From the NCBI RefSeq assembly GCF_002860325.1, contig NZ_PKOJ01000002.1:248001-312000 (forward strand): 64,000 nucleotides of DNA, read 5' to 3'. The DNA is from Neptunicoccus cionae. GTDB lineage: Bacteria > Pseudomonadota > Alphaproteobacteria > Rhodobacterales > Rhodobacteraceae. Numbering within the stretch: position 1 is the stretch's first letter; each line of letters starts with the position of its first letter. The notes below the pieces were generated by a model. The model ran no database searches. It was not told where the DNA came from and saw only the letters and a program-made list of their open reading frames with translations. The position numbers and the translations under genes are program-made. This document shows, in pieces, positions 27,153 to 36,048 of this stretch.

Positions 27153-28613
27153 TCAGAACAAACTGCCCTGTTGTCCACCGCTATCAGAACTGTCTTTCTT
27201 CGGCGCGGCCTTACGCTTGGCCGGTTTCGCAGATGCCTGTGCAGGTACGCCCCCGTCAGGCGCAACAGGAACAACTCCGTCCCGGAACTGGATCTCCAGC
27301 CGCCCGTGACCAGCCGCCATCGCAGCATCGGACACCAGCCCGCCAGTCCCGTCGCGCACTACCGCATAGCCACGTTCCAGCGTGGCTTGATAGCCGAGTG
27401 TCTCGCGCAACCGTTCCAACCCGTCCAACCGACTACGCCAGTCACGACCCTGCGTTTGCACGGCCCGCACAAACCGCCTCTCAATATTTTCCAGCCGTTC
27501 CCGCTTGGTCTCGACTGCCCGTTGCAGCACCTGCGGACGCAATCCGGCACCTTGCTCCACCAAACGTGCCCGCCCCCGCTCGGTCACGGCCTGAAGTGCC
27601 CGCGGCAACCGGCTTCCCATCAGGTCAAGACGCTGTGCCTGCATTGCCACCAGATCCGCCGGATTGGGCAAGGCCCGTGACAGATCCCGCAACCGCTGCT
27701 GCCGCCGCGCCAGCCCGTCGCTCAGCGCCCGCACCCGCCGTTCCTCCATAGAGGCCAGCCACGCCATCAACTCTGCGCGAACAGGGACTGCCAGTTCTGC
27801 CGCGGCCGTTGGCGTTGGTGCCCGCTGGTCCGAGGCGAAGTCGATCAGTGTCGTATCGGTTTCATGCCCCACAGCCGAGATCAGCGGAATGTCAGAGGCC
27901 GCCGCCGCGCGAACGACGATTTCCTCGTTAAAACCCCAGAGATCCTCAATAGATCCACCACCCCGCGCAACAATCAGCAAATCAGGGCGCGGCATCGCCC
28001 CGCCGGGCGCCATCCGGTTAAACCCCTCAATCGCGGCAGCTACCTCGGGCGCGCAGCGATCCCCCTGCACTGCCACCGGCCAGATCAGAACCTTGCGCGG
28101 AAACCTGTCGCGAAGCCGGTGCAGAATATCGCGGATCACTGCGCCGGAAGGCGATGTCACCACACCGATTACACCGGGCAAATAGGGAATCGGCTGCTTT
28201 CGGGCACTGTCAAACAGGCCTTCCGCCGCCAGCACCTTCTTGCGTTTCTCCAGCATGGCCATCAACGCGCCCACACCTGCGACGCGCAATTCCATCACGT
28301 TCATCTGGTATTTTGACTGTTTGGGAAAGCTGGTCAGCTTGCCCACCGCGACGACTTCCATGCCTTCTTCGGGTTGCACCGAAAGCCGCCCCGCCTGCCC
28401 TTTCCACGTCACCGCGTTCAGCACAGCACCATCGTCCTTGAGGTCATAATAAATATGCCCCGACCCATAGCGATTCACCCGTCCGATTTCTCCGCGCACC
28501 CGCACATGGGAAAAACGCCCCTCAATCGTACGCTTCACCGCCCCAGAAATCTCGGACACACTGAATTCCGGTGCATTTTGTCCCGGTTCAGGATCATCAA
28601 TAAGGTCAGACAT
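27153..28613 (-). CDS. xseA: Exodeoxyribonuclease VII large subunit
   Basis: XseA is the catalytic large subunit that degrades single-stranded DNA with XseB. The 486-residue product starts at MSDLIDDPEPG; the longer frame upstream runs through purD antisense. An N-terminal OB fold (FSHVRVRGEIGRVNRYGSGHIYYDLKD) is followed by the nuclease core: GVVTSPSGAVIRDILHRLRDRFP, LIVARGGGSIEDLWGFNEE, SAVGHETDTTLIDFASDQRAPTPTAAAE. A long coiled-coil region with many Arg/Gln residues spans 270-420. The C-terminus has a Lys-rich tail (KPAKRKAAPKK). It diverges from purD. Confidence 0.96.
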   Translation of the reverse strand: MSDLIDDPEPGQNAPEFSVSEISGAVKRTIEGRFSHVRVRGEIGRVNRYGSGHIYYDLKDDGAVLNAVTWKGQAGRLSVQPEEGMEVVAVGKLTSFPKQSKYQMNVMELRVAGVGALMAMLEKRKKVLAAEGLFDSARKQPIPYLPGVIGVVTSPSGAVIRDILHRLRDRFPRKVLIWPVAVQGDRCAPEVAAAIEGFNRMAPGGAMPRPDLLIVARGGGSIEDLWGFNEEIVVRAAAASDIPLISAVGHETDTTLIDFASDQRAPTPTAAAELAVPVRAELMAWLASMEERRVRALSDGLARRQQRLRDLSRALPNPADLVAMQAQRLDLMGSRLPRALQAVTERGRARLVEQGAGLRPQVLQRAVETKRERLENIERRFVRAVQTQGRDWRSRLDGLERLRETLGYQATLERGYAVVRDGTGGLVSDAAMAAGHGRLEIQFRDGVVPVAPDGGVPAQASAKPAKRKAAPKKDSSDSGGQQGSLF

Positions 28614-28689
28614 GGATTGCTTCTCTTGCGGTTCGCATCGCCCGAACATAAAAGAACCCCAACCTTGGGGGCAAGAGCGGAGAGCAGCC

Positions 28690-29955
28690 ATGAACATTCT
28701 TATTTTGGGCAGCGGCGGACGGGAACATTCCATAGCATGGGCTGTGAAACAGAACCCGAAGTGCGACCACCTGATCTGCGCACCCGGAAATGCTGGTATG
28801 GCCTCTGTCGCCACCTGCATGGACCTCGACATTCTGGACGGGCCAACCGTAGTATCCTTTTGCAAAACCCACGATATCGACTTTTGCATCATCGGCCCCG
28901 AAGCGCCCCTTGCAGCAGGTGTCGCTGACGCGCTGCGCGCGGCGGACATCCTCACCTTCGGTCCTTCGGCTGCCGCAGCACAACTTGAATCCTCCAAAGC
29001 CTTCACCAAATCCATATGCGATGCTTCCGGCGCACCAACCGCTGCTTACGGCCACTTCACCGACGCAGAAGCCGCGAAGGCATACATCAAGGAACAGGGC
29101 GCCCCGATTGTCGTAAAAGCCGACGGGCTCGCCGCCGGTAAAGGCGTAGTTGTCGCCATGACACTGGAAGACGCCCTTGCCGCCGTAGACGATATGTTCG
29201 ACGGCTCCTTTGGCGAAGCGGGTGCAGAAGTCGTGGTAGAAGAATTTATGGAAGGCGAAGAAGCCTCCTTTTTTGTCCTCTCTGATGGCACCTCGATCCT
29301 GCCCATCGGCACTGCGCAAGACCACAAACGCGCCTACGACAACGACGAAGGCCCGAACACAGGCGGCATGGGCGCCTATTCCCCGGCACCGGTCCTAACC
29401 GAAGCGCTCCAGAAAAAGGCGATTGAGGAAATCATCCAGCCAACCATTGATGAAATGGCGATCCGCGGCACACCCTATGAGGGCGTGCTCTACGCAGGGT
29501 TCATGATCAAGGACGACCAACCCCGCCTAGTGGAATACAACGCCCGCTTTGGCGATCCGGAATGTCAGGTCATTATGATGCGCCTTGGCGCTCAAGCCCT
29601 CGACGTCCTCATCGCCTGCGCCGAGCAGCGCCTCGAACAAGTCAGCCTGAATTGGGCCGATGACCATGCGCTTACAGTGGTGCTCGCCGCAAAAGGGTAC
29701 CCGGGGGCTTACGAGAAGAACACGCAAATCAACGGCCTGAACACAATCGAACCCAGTTCCAAAGCACAAGTCTTCCACGCAGGCACCAAACAGGATGGCG
29801 ACAACACCCTCGCCACCGGCGGCCGTGTGTTGAACGTCACTGCAAGAGGCGACACCTTACAAGAGGCCCGCGACCGTGCTTATGCCATGATTGACCAGAT
29901 TGATTGGCCCGAAGGCTTCCACCGCAAGGACATCGGCTGGCGTGCCCTCAAATAA
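28690..29955 (+). CDS. purD: Phosphoribosylamine-glycine ligase
   Basis: PurD (GAR synthetase) joins glycine to phosphoribosylamine in purine synthesis. The 421-residue ATP-grasp enzyme starts at MNILILGSGGREHSIAW with GGAGAG upstream. Motifs include CAPGNAGMA, FCIIGPEAPLAAGVAD, PIVVKADGLAAGKGVVVA (ATP), NTGGMGAYSPAPVL, and YNARFGDPECQVIMMRL (metal/ATP). The C-terminal IDWPEGFHRKDIGWRAL is canonical. It is monocistronic and ends before a bidirectional hairpin. Confidence 0.97.
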   Translation: MNILILGSGGREHSIAWAVKQNPKCDHLICAPGNAGMASVATCMDLDILDGPTVVSFCKTHDIDFCIIGPEAPLAAGVADALRAADILTFGPSAAAAQLESSKAFTKSICDASGAPTAAYGHFTDAEAAKAYIKEQGAPIVVKADGLAAGKGVVVAMTLEDALAAVDDMFDGSFGEAGAEVVVEEFMEGEEASFFVLSDGTSILPIGTAQDHKRAYDNDEGPNTGGMGAYSPAPVLTEALQKKAIEEIIQPTIDEMAIRGTPYEGVLYAGFMIKDDQPRLVEYNARFGDPECQVIMMRLGAQALDVLIACAEQRLEQVSLNWADDHALTVVLAAKGYPGAYEKNTQINGLNTIEPSSKAQVFHAGTKQDGDNTLATGGRVLNVTARGDTLQEARDRAYAMIDQIDWPEGFHRKDIGWRALK

Positions 29956-29998
29956 GGGCAACCGGAAGCCTCTTTTTGGTTCAAATATCCAAAAACAA

Positions 29999-30020
29999 AC
30001 GGCGCCCCGCGAGGCGCCGT
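29999..30020. terminator. Bidirectional terminator between purD and glmM
   Basis: ACGGCGCC (29999-30006) and GGCGCCGT (30013-30020) pair perfectly around a six-base loop. TTTC follows on the plus strand, and GTTTGTTTTTGG on the minus strand, so it serves glmM best. Confidence 0.75.
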
Positions 30021-30049
30021 TTCAACTTGCAAGCCCGCATAAACCTTCT

Positions 30050-31390
30050 TCAGGCCGCAGCACGCACCGCCGCTGAAATGTCCCCCACAACCTGCTTCAA
30101 CAGACCCGCATCCTCACATTCGCCCATCACCCGCACCAAAGGCTCGGTGCCGGATTTGCGGATCAACAGCCGACCGGAAGAGGCCAACGCCGCCTCTCCC
30201 TCTGAAATCGCCTGCTGCACGGCCGCATTTTCCAAGGGGTCTGGCCCGTCTCCGTAGCGCACATTTTCCAGCAGTTGCGGATAAGGCTCAAACACACGGG
30301 ACAGCATGCTCGCGGTTTTCCCGCTCTGCACCAATGCTCCAAGGAACTGAAGCGCAGCAATCAAACCATCGCCGGTGGTTACATAATCCCGCATCACGAT
30401 ATGGCCCGATTGCTCTCCGCCAAGGTTGAAGCCACCTTTGCGCATTGCCTCAACTACGTAACGATCGCCCACATTGGTCCGCAGCATAGTCATTCCGCGC
30501 CCTTCAAGGTGCTTTTCCAATCCCATATTCGACATCACAGTCGCAACCAGCGTGTCATGGGCCAAACGACCTGACGCCGACCACTGCTGTGCAATCAGCC
30601 CCATAATCTGATCACCGTCAGCCACCCTGCCTTTTTCGTCAATTAGCATGACACGATCTGCATCCCCATCAAGACAAATCCCCACATCAGCGCCATTGGC
30701 CACCACCGCCTGTGCCGCTGTGTCGGGATGGGTTGATCCGCATCCTTCGTTGATATTGAATCCGTTGGGAGAAACGCCAACCGGGATAACCTCGGCGCCC
30801 AGCTCCCACAACACCATAGGAGCCGCTTTATAGGCCGCACCATTGGCGCAATCCACCACCACTTTCAAACCTTCCAGCAAACGCTGGCGGGGAAATGCAG
30901 TCTTGGCAAACTCCATATAGCGGCCCAATGCATCGTCGATCCGCTTGGCATTACCGATGTTTTCGGGGCGCGCCAGATCGACCTCGCCCATGACCATCTC
31001 TTCGATTTCCGCCTCTGCTGCGTCCGAAAGTTTGTACCCGTCCGGCCCGAAAAACTTGATTCCGTTGTCATGATGGGGATTGTGGGATGCCGAAATCATC
31101 ACGCCAACATCTGCCCGCATGGACCGCGTCAACATGCCCACAGCAGGTGTCGGAACCGGACCAAGCAGGAAAACATTCATGCCGGTCGAGGTAAATCCAC
31201 CTGTCATCGCATATTCAAACATGTAGCTGGAGCGTCGTGTATCCTTGCCAATCACAACACGGTGTTCTTTCTGGTCCCTGCGGAAATAGCGCCCCGCAGC
31301 CGCACCGAGCTTCAACGCCATATCCGCAGTCATCGGGTAACTGTTGGCGCGTCCGCGCACCCCGTCTGTGCCGAAAAGTTTCCGTGTCAT
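30050..31390 (-). CDS. glmM: Phosphoglucosamine mutase
   Basis: GlmM converts glucosamine-6-phosphate to glucosamine-1-phosphate for UDP-GlcNAc and peptidoglycan. The 446-residue product has [11 protein letters not shown] at the N-terminus, the phosphoserine loop [20 protein letters not shown] (about 100), the metal loop [15 protein letters not shown], the sugar loop GGEQSGHIV and the C-terminal phosphate motif [16 protein letters not shown]. folP lies 18 bases upstream, a common glmM-folP pairing in proteobacteria. Confidence 0.97.
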   Translation of the reverse strand: MTRKLFGTDGVRGRANSYPMTADMALKLGAAAGRYFRRDQKEHRVVIGKDTRRSSYMFEYAMTGGFTSTGMNVFLLGPVPTPAVGMLTRSMRADVGVMISASHNPHHDNGIKFFGPDGYKLSDAAEAEIEEMVMGEVDLARPENIGNAKRIDDALGRYMEFAKTAFPRQRLLEGLKVVVDCANGAAYKAAPMVLWELGAEVIPVGVSPNGFNINEGCGSTHPDTAAQAVVANGADVGICLDGDADRVMLIDEKGRVADGDQIMGLIAQQWSASGRLAHDTLVATVMSNMGLEKHLEGRGMTMLRTNVGDRYVVEAMRKGGFNLGGEQSGHIVMRDYVTTGDGLIAALQFLGALVQSGKTASMLSRVFEPYPQLLENVRYGDGPDPLENAAVQQAISEGEAALASSGRLLIRKSGTEPLVRVMGECEDAGLLKQVVGDISAAVRAAA

Positions 31391-31408
31391 TTGCCCTCCC
31401 TCACGCCT

Positions 31409-32416
31409 TTACAGCGTTGCCTGCCACAAAGAGATCGCCTGCTTTGTCGCCTTAATGTCATGTACACGTAATATCTGCACACCTTGACGCAGGGCCTCAA
31501 GCCCCAGCGCAACCGATCCCGGCCCCCGATCGGCGGCTTCCGGCGCATTTCCGATCACGCCAATGAAACGTTTGCGCGAAACACCCAGTAAAAGCGCACA
31601 ACCAAGCCCGTGAAACAGGGACATGCCACGGATCAGCGCCAGATTGTGCTCAATGGTCTTGCCAAAGCCGATACCGACGTCCACCACAATTTGCCCCCGC
31701 GGAATGCCATGGCGCTCGGCATAGGCCACCCGCTCTGCCAGATGGTCGTACACGTCCAGCAGAACGTCACTATATTGCGGGTCATCCTGCATGGTCTTGG
31801 GATCGCCCTGCGCATGCATCAGACAGACCGAAACGCCATGACGCGCCGCCACAGCCGCGCTGTCAGGATCATAGCAAAATGCCGTAACATCATTGAACAT
31901 GGACGCGCCAGCTGTCAGCGCCGCATCAGCGACTTCGGATTTGCGGGTATCAATAGATACAGGCAGATCAAACCCGCCCGCCCTCAGGGCTTTGATGACA
32001 GGAACGGTCCGCTCGATCTCTTCTTCCACCGGCACGAAAGCCGCGCCGGGGCGGGTACTTTCGCCGCCGATGTCAAAAATATCCGCCCCGCTTTCGGCCA
32101 TCTCGAACCCGCGCGACACCGCATCCTCGAACCGGTTGTGCACACCACCATCAGAAAAACTGTCCGGCGTTGTGTTCAGAATACCCATGATCCGGGGGAC
32201 ATCCATTGACAGGCCGCATTTCAGCCTGCGCGGGGATACAAAGTTGCGCAGTTCAGGTTCGGGGACCATCGCAGCAGGAACGACCTCTGGTTCTGCATCA
32301 CGGGACAGACGTTCCACATGAGTGAACCAACTCCAGCCCCCGGCCAGTGTGAGCGCACCGCTTGGCCGATGCCGGTCTGTCTGAACGATTGGCCGATAAT
32401 ATACAGAAGTGCTCAT
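31409..32416 (-). CDS. folP: Dihydropteroate synthase
   Basis: FolP condenses p-aminobenzoate with dihydropterin pyrophosphate. The 335-residue product has an N-terminal extension of about 70 residues before the TIM barrel, which starts at RIMGILNTTPDSFSDGG. Other motifs are GADIFDIGGESTRPGA, LPVSIDTRKSEVA, GASMFNDVTAF, VDVGIGFGKTIEHN and LLGVSRKRFIGV, so all pterin and pABA contacts look intact. The ATG overlaps the stop of the upstream GNAT gene (ATGA). glmM follows. Confidence 0.96.
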   Translation of the reverse strand: MSTSVYYRPIVQTDRHRPSGALTLAGGWSWFTHVERLSRDAEPEVVPAAMVPEPELRNFVSPRRLKCGLSMDVPRIMGILNTTPDSFSDGGVHNRFEDAVSRGFEMAESGADIFDIGGESTRPGAAFVPVEEEIERTVPVIKALRAGGFDLPVSIDTRKSEVADAALTAGASMFNDVTAFCYDPDSAAVAARHGVSVCLMHAQGDPKTMQDDPQYSDVLLDVYDHLAERVAYAERHGIPRGQIVVDVGIGFGKTIEHNLALIRGMSLFHGLGCALLLGVSRKRFIGVIGNAPEAADRGPGSVALGLEALRQGVQILRVHDIKATKQAISLWQATL

Positions 32417-32865
32417 GGCTCCAGTACCTTCCGGTAATAGATCACCTTCTCCGTCTGCTCGAAACCCAACCGTTCGTGCATCAACTGGGAAGAATAATTC
32501 GACAATTCAACATCAGACCCGAATTCGACAAATCCTGCACGCTTGGCACGCATCAACAGGAATTCGATCAATGCCCGCGCGATCCCCTGACCGCGATAGG
32601 CATCTTCAACCCAAACGCCCTCTAAAAAAGGAACCGGCTGGGAGTTGCAGCCATTTGCGTAGTCCCGCAGCCCGTACTCTGCAAACCCGACAGCCTGCCC
32701 GTCCGCCTCTGCCAGAAAGGCAGAGCGTTTCGAGGATTTGTTGATACGGCCGATTTCCGCCAACAGGGCCTCATCTGAAAACTTGGGCCAGAGCTTTCGA
32801 TACATGCCAAGCCAGACATTCTGATCCAGCCCGCGCATTTCTCTGATCGTTACATCCAAATCCAC
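32413..32865 (-). CDS. GNAT acetyltransferase, AAC(6')-I-like
   Basis: This GNAT has 150 residues when started at the GTG at 32865, eight bases after an AGG; a GTG two codons earlier and a TTG further up are alternatives. The sequence follows AAC(6')-I enzymes: VWLGMYRKLWP near the start, FLAEADGQAVGFAEYGLR, the acetyl-CoA loop EDAYRGQGIARALIEF, and FGSDVELSNYSSQLMHERLGF with EKVIYYRKVL. Chromosomal homologues often act on unknown amines, so aminoglycoside resistance is not proven. It sits between an MFS exporter and folP and is coupled to folP. Confidence 0.78.
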   Translation of the reverse strand: MDLDVTIREMRGLDQNVWLGMYRKLWPKFSDEALLAEIGRINKSSKRSAFLAEADGQAVGFAEYGLRDYANGCNSQPVPFLEGVWVEDAYRGQGIARALIEFLLMRAKRAGFVEFGSDVELSNYSSQLMHERLGFEQTEKVIYYRKVLEP

Positions 32866-32870
32866 TCGCA

Positions 32871-34067
32871 CTACCTGCTTTTGTCCCAACGCACGGCCAT
32901 TTGTGCGCTTATCCCTGCAAAAGCAGCAAATACAAAGAAAATCAAGCCGTAGCGCAATTCGACCGCACCGTGGAAAACTCCAACAACAGCCACACCGATC
33001 ATACCGACCCCGAAACGGGATGACATAGCAAAGGCGGATGCAATTCCTTTTCGCGCATCAAACTGATCCATCACACCTGTCAGCGCGTTTGAACCGATCA
33101 CGTGAAGCAATGGCATGATAATCAGCCCTGCAGCATAAACCGCCCAGCGGTCAAACACCCCGAAGGTACCGCAAAACATCAACACGCCGCAGGCCATTGC
33201 AATCAGCCCCTGCCAAAGCAGCGCCTCCCGATAGCCGATCCGCCCGACAAGATAGATGTTTACGAAATTCGCCCCACCGGCCAAAGCAGCCCCTGCCGCA
33301 AAAAGCCACGCATAACCCGAAACCGACATTCCGTAGGTTTCAACGTAAAGAAAAGGTGTTGCTGAAACGTAAACGAAAAACAGCCCCGATATGGACGACA
33401 ATGCTGCAACATACATCATCGCCACAGGGTTCTTCATAATTCCCAAGTAGCCTGTCAAAACCTTTCCAGGATGCAGAGACTGACGGTCCGATGCTGCCAG
33501 CGTTTCGGGCAGTTTCAGAAAACTTGCGATGAATGCGGCGACCGATCCGGCGGCCAGTCCCCAGAATATCCAGCGCCAGCCCCACCATTCTGCAACCCAT
33601 CCGCCAAGTACAGGTGCCAGCATTGGTGCGATCACCATGACCATCATGATAGCGGACTGGCGCTGTGACAGCCGGTCACCGGAATACAAATCCGCCAGCA
33701 AAGCCCGCCCCGCCAGAAGCGACGCACTGCCCGTTATGGCTTGTAAGAACCGGAAGACGACCAGCATTTCCGCGCTGTTAACGACGGCGCAGCCTACGGA
33801 AAACACGCCAAACCCTGCCAGCCCCCAAACCAGAACCGGACGTCGCCCGATTGTATCGGATACTGGACCGGAAATCACCGGACCGAGTGCTGTGCCAAGA
33901 AGATAAGAGCCGATTGAATATTGCACCATCGCTTCCGAGGTCGCCAGATCCCGCGCGATCAACCCGAAAGCCGGCAGATAGGCATCCACCGCGAACGGCC
34001 CCAACATGACCACCGCAATCAAAAGTGCCAGCAAACTGCGCTCATGAGCTATTGGATCGAACCGCAT
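32871..34067 (-). CDS. MFS exporter, Bcr/CflA family
   Basis: This 398-residue transporter has twelve hydrophobic segments. Family marks are LGPFAVDAYLPAFGLIARDL in helix 1, SYLLGTALGPVISGPVSDTIGRRPVLVWG (MFS motif A region) and LQAITGSASLLAGRALLADLYSG (antiporter-type motif). It probably exports drugs or metabolites by proton antiport. It lies between folB (24 bases upstream) and an AAC(6')-like gene, so exporter and modifying enzyme may be co-transcribed. Confidence 0.9.
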   Translation of the reverse strand: MRFDPIAHERSLLALLIAVVMLGPFAVDAYLPAFGLIARDLATSEAMVQYSIGSYLLGTALGPVISGPVSDTIGRRPVLVWGLAGFGVFSVGCAVVNSAEMLVVFRFLQAITGSASLLAGRALLADLYSGDRLSQRQSAIMMVMVIAPMLAPVLGGWVAEWWGWRWIFWGLAAGSVAAFIASFLKLPETLAASDRQSLHPGKVLTGYLGIMKNPVAMMYVAALSSISGLFFVYVSATPFLYVETYGMSVSGYAWLFAAGAALAGGANFVNIYLVGRIGYREALLWQGLIAMACGVLMFCGTFGVFDRWAVYAAGLIIMPLLHVIGSNALTGVMDQFDARKGIASAFAMSSRFGVGMIGVAVVGVFHGAVELRYGLIFFVFAAFAGISAQMAVRWDKSR

Positions 34068-34091
34068 CGCGAGTTTCCCTTCCCGTAAGAT

Positions 34092-34982
34092 CTACAGTGC
34101 GTCCGGTGTTGTCAGCGCGCCGCTGCCCGCAACACTCAGCCCGTCAGCCCCAAGTTCACCGGCAATCCAGCGGGCCAGATCTTCGGCATCACTGTCTGCG
34201 GTCAATCCGCAATCAACGGCGTCCAAAACCATTTTTGATGGAGCCCAGACCGAAAGCTGGCCGTTTTTAATAGCCCAATCCAGCTCTGTCCGGCTCGACA
34301 CGACCACACATCGCGGATCGCGCCCAGCCAGCATCCACGCATTCTGTTCTATTGCCAGAAGACGCAACCTCTGATCGACCGACTTTCGCCCCGTGGCCGC
34401 AAAGCCAGTCTGCACAGGTTCAAGACAGAGGATCGCCGGACGTTCATGATCTGCAACCGCATCAATCCATTCAGCGCCCCGCGCCGGCGCCAGAATTTCA
34501 TTTGGCAACAAAACGACCAACGGCTTCAGATTTTCAAGATCAGTTCCCGGACCGGAAGGATGTCCGGATTTTCGCCGCACGATCTCAACCCCCAGAGATC
34601 CCGGTATCCGGTCAAGCTTTTCGATACGCACAAACACGCGCTCTGCCTTAGCATGGGACAAGATGCGCTCCGCAATGCGCTCCGCCAGTGTCTCCAGCAG
34701 GTTCAAACGCTCTGCCGCCAGTTCTGCTGCAATAGCTTCGGTGATCGTGTCATAAGACAGGACCTGATCCACATCATCCGTGTCGGCTGCACCGTGACGT
34801 GCAACCTCGAGAACGACATTAAAACGGATGCGCTGTTCCACGTCCCGTTCCGACTGAAACGCGCCGATTTCGACCGAAGTTGTAAAATCCCGCACCGAAA
34901 TCCGGTCCAGCGGTGCGTCATGCGCCGTCGCACGCGAACGCGCCTCAACCGTGTCAAACGCCAGTGATGTTTCGTTTGTCAT
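34092..34982 (-). CDS. folB: Dihydroneopterin aldolase with C-terminal extension
   Basis: This protein has 296 residues, much longer than typical FolB (about 120). Residues 25-140 are the FolB domain: DRISVRDFTTSVEIGAFQSER, VLSYDTITEAIA (substrate loop), LLETLAERIAERIL (catalytic Glu region) and VFVRIEKLDRIPGSLGVEIVR. The remaining 150 residues (LKPLVVLLPNEILAPA...) are a separate domain of unknown role. It makes 6-hydroxymethyl-dihydropterin for FolP, which lies three genes downstream in the same orientation. Confidence 0.88.
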   Translation of the reverse strand: MTNETSLAFDTVEARSRATAHDAPLDRISVRDFTTSVEIGAFQSERDVEQRIRFNVVLEVARHGAADTDDVDQVLSYDTITEAIAAELAAERLNLLETLAERIAERILSHAKAERVFVRIEKLDRIPGSLGVEIVRRKSGHPSGPGTDLENLKPLVVLLPNEILAPARGAEWIDAVADHERPAILCLEPVQTGFAATGRKSVDQRLRLLAIEQNAWMLAGRDPRCVVVSSRTELDWAIKNGQLSVWAPSKMVLDAVDCGLTADSDAEDLARWIAGELGADGLSVAGSGALTTPDAL

Positions 34983-35131
34983 GCAGAACCCTCACCCAAG
35001 ATACCCTAGGCATTTACCTGTGGGGCGGCAGCAAGACAACCAATAGTGTTTCTAAACAGGTTAATTAAATGGAACCGGATCAGAGTGTCCCGCGTTCTAC
35101 CCTCACAAAGGCAGAGACGCATGAAACGAAA

Positions 35132-35151
35132 AATGCCCCTTTCGGGGCATT
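35132..35151 (-). terminator. Terminator of the SleB-like hydrolase gene
   Basis: AATGCCCC (35132-35139) and GGGGCATT (35144-35151) pair around TTTC. The minus strand continues ATTTTTCGTTTC. It starts 37 bases after the stop. Confidence 0.8.
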
Positions 35152-35187
35152 CTCAAACTGACATAAACGAACCGGCTGGTTAGCAGA

Positions 35188-35886
35188 TCAGCTCGGATGA
35201 TAGAAGAAATGCGCACCAACGGATGCCGTGCGCCGGAACTTGCGAGACCAGCGCGGCTTCACCGCTTTGGTGTGATAGAACAATGCACCGCCAGTCACTT
35301 TCGCAAGGCGCCCTTCCAGCATCAACTTGGCAATCTTCGCTACGCGCGCGTATGCGCCTTTTTCGCGGTAAACTTCCGCGTGGCCGTCACACTTGTAGGA
35401 AAACTGGCAACCCGGTTTACCACCGACACCCTGATTGATCACACCGCAAACTGTATTTGGAAACCGCTTGGAGTTTTTGCGGTTCACGATCACTTCAGCA
35501 ACCGCCGCAATCCCCTTAAAACTTTCACCGCGAGCTTCGAAATACAGTGCTTCCGTCAGGCAGGCCCACTCCGCACCGCCGGTGGCTTTAGGCATCTGCT
35601 GAAGCTGTTTGAAATTTGTGACAACCGAAGTGTCAGCCGCTTCAGTTTTCTCTTTCGGGCGGGACAAACTCGCGATACGGATAAGGGAATTACCGCCGAC
35701 ACCGGCAATTTTCTTCGCCCGATTCGTTCCCAGTGCTTCCAACTGGCGCCGCTCCTGGGCCAGGATATCATTCACCGGTTTAATTCCGACATCAGCAGAG
35801 GCAATCTGCCCCGAAGTCCCTATAGCCAATGCAAAAATCGCGATGGCCGGACAAAGTCCGTTCTTGAATTTTGACAGCATTTTCAT
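35188..35886 (-). CDS. Cell-wall hydrolase, SleB/Hydrolase_2 family
   Basis: This 232-residue secreted protein has an N-terminal signal (LCPAIAIFALAIGTSGQIASA). The SleB-like catalytic domain spans about 110-230: ACLTEALYFEARGESFKGIAAVAEVIVNR, with the conserved Glu in EALYFEARGE, then PNTVCGVINQG, CQFSYKCDG and GALFYHTKAVKPRW. Relatives cleave peptidoglycan during remodelling. The ATG at 35886 (MKMLSK) is chosen; a GTG three codons upstream exists. It is monocistronic with its own terminator. Confidence 0.88.
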   Translation of the reverse strand: MKMLSKFKNGLCPAIAIFALAIGTSGQIASADVGIKPVNDILAQERRQLEALGTNRAKKIAGVGGNSLIRIASLSRPKEKTEAADTSVVTNFKQLQQMPKATGGAEWACLTEALYFEARGESFKGIAAVAEVIVNRKNSKRFPNTVCGVINQGVGGKPGCQFSYKCDGHAEVYREKGAYARVAKIAKLMLEGRLAKVTGGALFYHTKAVKPRWSRKFRRTASVGAHFFYHPS

Positions 35887-36048
35887 AGCGCACACATACG
35901 CCGCACCCGTCCGGAGGCAGATCCCAAACCGTGCGGTTCCTTATTTTCCACATAAAACTTAAGGCGTCGTATAGTCGAAAATTCCACATTTGCACAGACT
36001 TTTAGAAACCCAGCCGATTCCAGCCGGTCCCGTACTCTGTGCTAAGGG

